Of a stretch of 11,731 bases of DNA, positions 7,322-11,731 are shown in pieces. A model generated the notes under the pieces. The model saw only the letters and a program-made list of their open reading frames with translations, was not told where the DNA came from and did no database searches. Made by a program: the position numbers and the translations under genes. Source of the stretch: Russula earlei (lineage: Eukaryota; Basidiomycota; Agaricomycetes; Russulales; Russulaceae); assembly GCA_025769875.1 (NCBI GenBank), contig JAGFNK010001275.1, forward strand, positions 1-11,731. The letters are read 5' to 3'. Position 1 is the stretch's first letter. Every line of letters begins with the position of its first letter.

Positions 7322-9637
7322 TCAGCTATTCCCAGAAGGGGGAACACAGTATTGCCTGATCAAGTCGATAGTCCTCTCCAACACCAGGTCCTTCTGCGGG
7401 ACAGCAAACCTGATCCCAGATGTCTCAGTTACGAAGCTACGGATATCCCCGTGAATCCAATCTCTACGCCCTGAGGTGATGTGCTTCTCTACGGCTGACT
7501 TCGCGTTATTTGCTATTGACACACTGTCAGTGGCCGTCCTGTAAATGTCATCCAGGATTACAGTGAGGTCTACGATGTATCCCATCACGCATCGGACGTT
7601 CTCCTGACTGAGTTTCCAGAGTGACTCAGCTGGATTTACCATACTTCACATTCACTCACCTGCCTCGATATACGTCGTAAACCCATTCCGCATACCTGTC
7701 TCCGGATTCAAGACTATGAGGAGTTCAATTCCTGGACATCTCTTCTCAGTTTTATATGTGACACACTTACCCCAACGGTACAGCACTGGCCGATTCAGCT
7801 AGGTCTTTGACGACGTGAGAAATCTTTTCCTTGAATCTGTTACTCGTAAGATACTAATTTCGATTAGCAGCTAAGGACAACGGAGAAACTGGGAAGTGCT
7901 AACTCTGGCCTTGTCATGCATGTTCCATATATCAACGATGTCCAAATGGATGATGTTCACGCAGTTCTTAAGCTGTTGATCGGCGAAGTCAAGATTAGAC
8001 CCAAGGCCACGCCAGTACCCTAAGGCAGAATGAAAAGGTCAGAAGGTGTTTAGTCCGCGACTCGGATATACTCGCGACTTCGTCCGACTCTGAGAGCGAA
8101 ATAGATGAATGAAACTAAGTCGGGATCGGAATACGAACAACGTACTCGATGGAAGCTTGAATAGAAATATCCTGTGATGCTCTCAATGCCACGGACCACA
8201 CGAGAGGGGCGGGAGCAATCCGCGGCTTTGCCCCTTGTACATTCGACCGCCGGCAGGAGAGGTAGAGGCAACACGCGAGCCCATGATGAGTCTGTCTGTC
8301 GTCACAACTAGATTGCCAATGAGATCTAGATATTGCGGGTACACTGCGAATGGCAACGACGTCAAACGATCACTACATGAAAAAGAGAGCAAACTACCAG
8401 AAACGATCTCTGCTGGTACATCCCTGGGCTCTTTACGAAATAGGGAACGGCTCAACTCTTCGCACTGTGCATATGCACTGGCCTCGCACTTTCAGAGTAC
8501 CCTTCAGAGACAACCAGGTCAAATTTAGTAAACGCGACAACGACAGGCACTAAAGATCAAGTAAGATAAAAGATATAACCCTAGATATGAATGCACTTAC
8601 ATCCTCTCAAGGCCAGAATCTCCCGTATCCCATCTCCAATACTCCCATTTATAGCGTCGGGTATGGGGACACATATCCTAGAATATATCAGCCAAATACG
8701 CATCGTCGCGCTTTCAACATCGCTTCTCTACCAGACAGCATGTAATCTTTCGGGGCCCGAACGGCTGGGATCAGTCCGGTATAGGAAATCCCGAATAGAC
8801 TGCAAGCCCTCTGCATCGCCTGGTTCGAATCCGGAGCACTCGTGGACAATAAGGTATCGGTTATCTTCAGGATGAAACTCCAGATTGATGTTGCGTTTCC
8901 CTGACGAGCCTTGGGGTGCAAACTTGTTTCCGTGTAGTCACGTTGACAAGACAGGGATATGGATGATACACACCGATGTATCCACTTTAAAGATCGTATT
9001 TATTAGGGAGGATTTTCCAGAGCCTTTCTGCGATCAAAGGCGGTATTGATTGGACTCGGAATTGTTTGAAGGTTGCATGGACGTACCTTGCCCACCACGA
9101 GAATCTGAACCTACAGAGGTGCTGAGAGGGATGTTGTTCACAGGCCAGAATCGTACAACGTACTTCGAGTGATCAGCAAGCGATTGCTTCAGCATTGAAG
9201 TGAGCGGTCTACGGCCAGGATAACTCATGGTTGGTACCCGAGCACTCTTTGGGACCTCTTATGAGGGGGTCATTAAGGGTTTTATACCCTCGCTAGCTAT
9301 CACTCTCACCTGGGACGGGGGGTCTAGAATCGGAACGATGAGCTCTCCTAGGCACGCTTGTCGAGTGTGCCCTAGACCTAGGGTCCTCGGGCGACGACGA
9401 CTTCGGGAGCTGCGCCCACTCTGGTGCGGACTCCACCCTTTTACGGGAGGCTAAATCGTTCGAGGACCTTTCGCGTTGGGACATCGACTCGTGCCTAGAC
9501 GACCTTCGACTGCTTTGTCTGGTCAATGGGGCTGAAGGCTCCTTTACGATGGGTTGAGGGGGCGCTGATGGGGGTAGCACCCTCGCAGGCGGAGGAGGTG
9601 GTGGTGGGTCAATAGGTTTGCTCGAGAAACACCCCAT
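7322..9637 (-). pseudogene. Copy B: acylated P-loop GTPase-like protein, 13 exons, lesions in three exons
   Basis: Exons: 9637-9310, 9257-9164, 9110 (or 9104)-9087, 9027-8974, 8922-8732, 8677-8601, 8549-8398, 8343-8146, 8089-8076, 8019-7904, 7853-7771, 7695-7660, 7607-7322. The reconstructed length is about 550 aa. The only in-frame ATG near the front (9635-9637) gives MGCFSSKP, a classic myristoyl plus palmitoyl signal (Gly2, Cys3, Ser6). Residues 11-31 are Pro-rich with seven consecutive Pro, and about 41-60 are Ser/Arg-rich. The P-loop GKKGSGKSS lies at about 148-156, a G3-like HECSGFEPGD near 194, and the G4-like FTKFD at about 263-267. The C-terminal exon gives QENVRCVMGYIVDL and VPQKDLVLE. 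Membrane attachment and GTP binding are inferred from these motifs. Lesions versus A: 1 nt missing in exon 3, 1 nt missing in exon 7 near 8500, and 2 nt extra in exon 8 near 8250-8268. It is a pseudogene, or the assembly has indel errors. Confidence 0.78.
8020..8089 (-). other. Copy B 14-nt microexon (8089-8076) and following GC-AG intron (8075-8020)
   Basis: The layout is the same as in copy A: a 14-nt exon (VGRS) between a CTCTCAG acceptor and a GCGAGT donor. It joins exon 10 to read R-Y-W-R-G-L. The intron is 56 nt and ends in TTAG. Using the nearby GTATAT would break the frame. Confidence 0.6.
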
Positions 9638-9751
9638 GGGAGAGACAGGGATCGGTTGGGGGAGGGGGGGAATGGAACTTGATCGAAGAAGGAACACGGG
9701 GATTTCGTGCTGGCTGCAAGTCCTGTTAAGTATCCGCGTTATAACTCGTGG
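9638..9751 (-). promoter_or_regulatory. Promoter region of copy B
   Basis: On the minus strand the leader just before the ATG is pyrimidine-rich (CCATTCCCCCCCTCCCCC), as is usual around fungal transcription starts. CCACGAGTTATAAC (9738-9751) lies about 105 bp upstream and shares CCACGAGT and flanking bases with the copy A upstream region, so the promoter was probably duplicated with the gene. A good TATA box at the usual distance is not obvious. Confidence 0.35.
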
Positions 9752-9831
9752 GTTTCGCGTGCAGTTTCGTCAATAATGGCCGCTCACCGCTCACTTCCAG
9801 TTCCTGGACATCGTGTTGTGGTTGTGTTGTG

Positions 9832-9847
9832 GCGGGGCGCGCCCCGC
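9832..9847. repeat. 16-bp perfect GC palindrome
   Basis: GCGGGGCGCGCCCCGC is its own reverse complement and consists only of G and C, in an otherwise mixed stretch upstream of copy B. It can form a small cruciform or be a dimer-binding site. No function is shown. Confidence 0.6.
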
Positions 9848-10386
9848 GACTTGTTCAATCGGCTTTAGGTAATTTCTATTCTCGTCCATTACCACACAAG
9901 AATTTTTTTTGACTACAAGGAGAACGCAAAAAGATTGTCATACGCGGGGATGTGTTATCACATGGGCCAGTACGATAAAAACAATTAGAGCCTACACAAC
10001 CTAATCATAAGGAGGTGAGCCGGAACTTGAACTTGATCCCGGTTCCTGAGTTGTGCTGTAATCAACTTTAATATAATATTGCAGGTGTTATGGTGAGCAT
10101 GAGAAGGTTCATATGCTCCACGCCGATGAGCACGGGCTTTTGGACTTACTCTTGATGATCTTCGTTTCCGTTGCCATTCCTGGGTTGACAACTTTCTCGT
10201 TCTTGCTCGTCCACCTACCATTCTAGCGGCCACAGAGAGTACACCCCAGTTCCGAATATACTACACAAGGCCAGGATGCCCCGTGCTCGTAGTTCCTCCC
10301 TATCTACAAGATAACGCCTGGAGTATGATATTCCGCCGCTCCTATTGTGGTGCAATGGCACGTAGCCTCGATGGCATCAGAACGAT

Positions 10387-10413
10387 GCATGGTTCCAGAC
10401 TGGGAAACCATGC
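10387..10413. repeat. Imperfect hairpin
   Basis: Arms GCATGGTT (10387-10394) and AACCATGC (10406-10413) pair perfectly over 8 bp. Inside them CCA and TGG can add three more pairs around a GAC loop with a small bulge. It is not near a recognised gene. Confidence 0.4.
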
Positions 10414-11027
10414 CTCAGCGAAACGTACTGATCTAACCGAATACAGACAGGTCTCCCGGCAATGATGGCGGGTTTGAAAACGTCGAAAACAATGCCCCGC
10501 ATGGGCCTTATCCACGAGGCGAGTTGTCATTCCTCGCCGGCGGCCTGGGTTTATCTCTCGTTCAATGTGATTCGCACAGTACGATAGCCAGTATGATGCT
10601 CATTCGATGGGCGTTGGTCACCTTTCCAGCAGAAAACTTGTGTTGTGACAAGTTGGGTCATGGCAAGACAGATCTACGTGTCAGCTAGAACTGAACGTCG
10701 AACAGCAACCCCTGAGCTGAGATACTAGTAGTTCTACTGCTTCGGCGCTATAGAATTGGAACTATCAAACGCCGCGCCTCGAGGCACGACTTGCGCCTTC
10801 TAAACTGCCCGCACTCATGCACGTGGCATACCCTGACCACGAATATGGTACGTGCCCGCCGCCCAAGAAAACACATGGACGTGCCACTGCACATTGTATC
10901 CGCACACAACCTCCATCTGTACTAAAGCACCGGTGTGTTTGAAGATACCATATTGGCAGGGGCTTGATAGTCCATATCCTTATTGCGCAATATTGTCACC
11001 TGTATTCTGTGAGAAAAGTCTTGTTTA

Positions 11028-11045
11028 CCCCCCCCCCCCCCCCCC
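11028..11045. repeat. C18 homopolymer tract
   Basis: Eighteen consecutive C residues lie in intergenic DNA. Such tracts are unstable in replication and their length is often wrong in assemblies. Confidence 0.9.
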
Positions 11046-11111
11046 ATCGTTGATAGTATAACGTGAAGAGGTCACCTAGGCGCTAGCGTTGCTGGATTGT
11101 ACATGCTGTGT

Positions 11112-11121
11112 TATATAAATA
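11112..11121 (+). promoter_or_regulatory. TATA box candidate
   Basis: TATATAAATA is a strong match to the fungal TATA consensus and lies 46 bp before an ATG that opens a 42-codon ORF. The combination resembles a short-leader highly expressed gene start, but no other support exists. Confidence 0.35.
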
Positions 11122-11166
11122 TCTGTGGTCTCAAGGGGGCAGAGTCGAGAGAGCCTCTATTTAACA

Positions 11167-11295
11167 ATGATGATGTTGAATCCGTTGCTACTACTGAGAG
11201 TGGTTTTTTCTCCACAAACCCCTTTCATGTGCCTAGCAACTAACTTAGTGCAGCAACCCGACGTACAGTACTGCGCAGTCTGGTATACTTTGTAA
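11167..11295 (+). CDS. Tiny ORF behind a TATA box, hypothetical
   Basis: The ORF has 42 codons, starting ATG ATG ATG and ending TAA. The N-terminus MMMLNPLLLLRVVF is short and hydrophobic, reminiscent of a weak signal sequence. The rest holds two Cys and ends in YCAVWYTL. It could be the first exon of a small secreted protein gene or chance. I recognise no family. Confidence 0.15.
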   Translation: MMMLNPLLLLRVVFSPQTPFMCLATNLVQQPDVQYCAVWYTL

Positions 11296-11401
11296 CTCTG
11301 GCTCTGCACGCCCTTGTCCTCCGGTAAATCTCTAGCGTTCCATGATGCACAGCAGGAATGGTGAGGTTTGTGTGAGTATCGGATTCGAGCCGTGGGTGGG
11401 C

Positions 11402-11731
11402 CTAGGGCGTTGTACGATTACGAGCTAGAAGACGCTGTCTTATATCTTGAGATGGATCTATGGCTTCTAGTGCTTGCCTCTGGAGATCTACGTCCTTGAG
11501 GTTCCTAGGATTAACCTTTAGTAGCTCCTCAACTACTCCGTCGATATTGTTGATATCGTCATCACGCAAAGAATGGACCCCTGTGTCCATCGAGCATGTT
11601 CCCAACCAGGTCAATGAGAGGTTTGATAATGTACTTGGGGTAGGGAAAATCAGAAAAAATTCCACGGTGTTGGACTACAAGATCACAAAGAAGATCGAGC
11701 AGAAGTTGCCGTGTCCCAACCGAGTCTTTGC
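11402..11731 (-). pseudogene. C-terminal end of an unrecognised protein gene, cut by the window edge and frameshifted
   Basis: From 11729 down, one frame gives DSVGTRQLLLDLLCDLVV and then FPYPKYIIKPLIDLVGNMLD. Near 11575-11590 the reading has to change frame to continue as HSLRDDDINNIDGVVEELL, KVNPRNLKDVDLQRQALEA and DPSQDIRQRLLARN, ending at TAG 11402-11404. Both parts are rich in Leu, Asp and Lys and look helical, and their codon use is gene-like, so this is probably one protein with a one-base indel. An intron cannot be excluded. I do not recognise the family. Confidence 0.45.

Larger units (their letters stand above)
3128..9751 (-). repeat. Ancient head-to-tail tandem duplication (copies A and B)
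   Basis: The two genes face the same way, and their start codons are 4186 bp apart. All 13 exon borders match in place and phase, exons 2, 6, 9 and 11 are identical in length (94, 77, 14, 83 nt), and similarity continues about 125 bp upstream of the ATG. The last exons are roughly two thirds identical in protein by eye, while the introns have largely diverged, so the duplication is not recent. Confidence 0.8.
9752..11100. other. Region without recognisable gene
   Basis: Short ORFs occur on both strands but none shows a domain. On the + strand an intron-like acceptor (ATATTGCAG, 10075-10083) precedes a 49-codon reading ending at about 10226, with a hydrophobic run (LLDLLLMIFVSVAIPGLTT). This could be a remnant of a membrane protein, but no matching upstream exon is clear. 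Confidence 0.3.

Noticed and set aside
8820..8834. TGGTTCGAATCCGG looks like the T-loop of a tRNA.
   Set aside because: It lies inside exon 5 of copy B and encodes the conserved SGFEPGD stretch; no A box or acceptor stem fits.
9638..9697. Longer N-terminus for copy B starting upstream of MGCFSS.
   Set aside because: The upstream start codon is GTG, not ATG, and copy A likewise has only GTG upstream of its MGNSCS ATG; the MG start is shared by both.
10021..10046. GGAACTTGAACTTG resembles the Harbinger subterminal repeats and could mark a MITE.
   Set aside because: The similarity is about 12 bp and no terminal repeat or target duplication is seen nearby.
11340..11400. GGATTCGAGCC suggests a tRNA T arm.
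   Set aside because: No 5-bp T stem, A box or matching acceptor stem is found around it.
1..11731. CRISPR arrays, bacterial operons or riboswitches.
   Set aside because: No regularly spaced repeats or Shine-Dalgarno-linked genes; the intron-rich structure shows a eukaryote.

Overview
The window looks like a piece of a filamentous basidiomycete genome, probably an Agaricomycete; this is an inference. The evidence is introns of about 50 nt with GT(A/G)NGT donors, short pyrimidine-rich promoters, Harbinger and Copia relics of the type common in these fungi, and a many-intron GTPase-like gene family. No complete open gene is visible. Every recognisable coding sequence carries small 1-2 nt indels or splice-site damage.

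Positions 1-2761 hold the right part of a PIF/Harbinger DNA transposon. A broken Myb/SANT-like accessory gene (+ strand) faces a broken DDE transposase gene (- strand), followed by repeat-rich subterminal DNA and a terminus ending in GGGGCC next to TTA. The element sits in a Ty1/Copia pol relic (about 2765-2985, - strand), so one dead transposon lies inside another.

Positions 3128-9751 hold the main content: two head-to-tail, - strand paralogues (copy A 3128-5451, copy B 7322-9637). They share a 13-exon structure, including a 25-nt microexon that carries the first half of the P-loop and a 14-nt microexon followed by a GC-AG intron. The reconstructed proteins (about 550 aa) start with a myristoylation/palmitoylation signal (MGNSCS in A, MGCFSS in B). 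A Pro-rich and Ser/Arg-rich linker, a P-loop GTPase domain and a conserved helical C-terminus follow. The design suggests a membrane-tethered GTPase. Both copies have independent frame lesions, so they read as decaying tandem duplicates, unless the assembly has indel errors. Upstream DNA is also partly shared, so the promoter was duplicated with the gene.

Positions 5582-7321 lie between the copies and 9752-11401 lie right of copy B. They hold no gene I can name: one weak ORF, a 16-bp GC palindrome, a hairpin, a C18 tract, and a TATA box with a tiny ORF. The right edge (11402-11731, - strand) is the C-terminal end of an unrecognised protein gene, also frameshifted.
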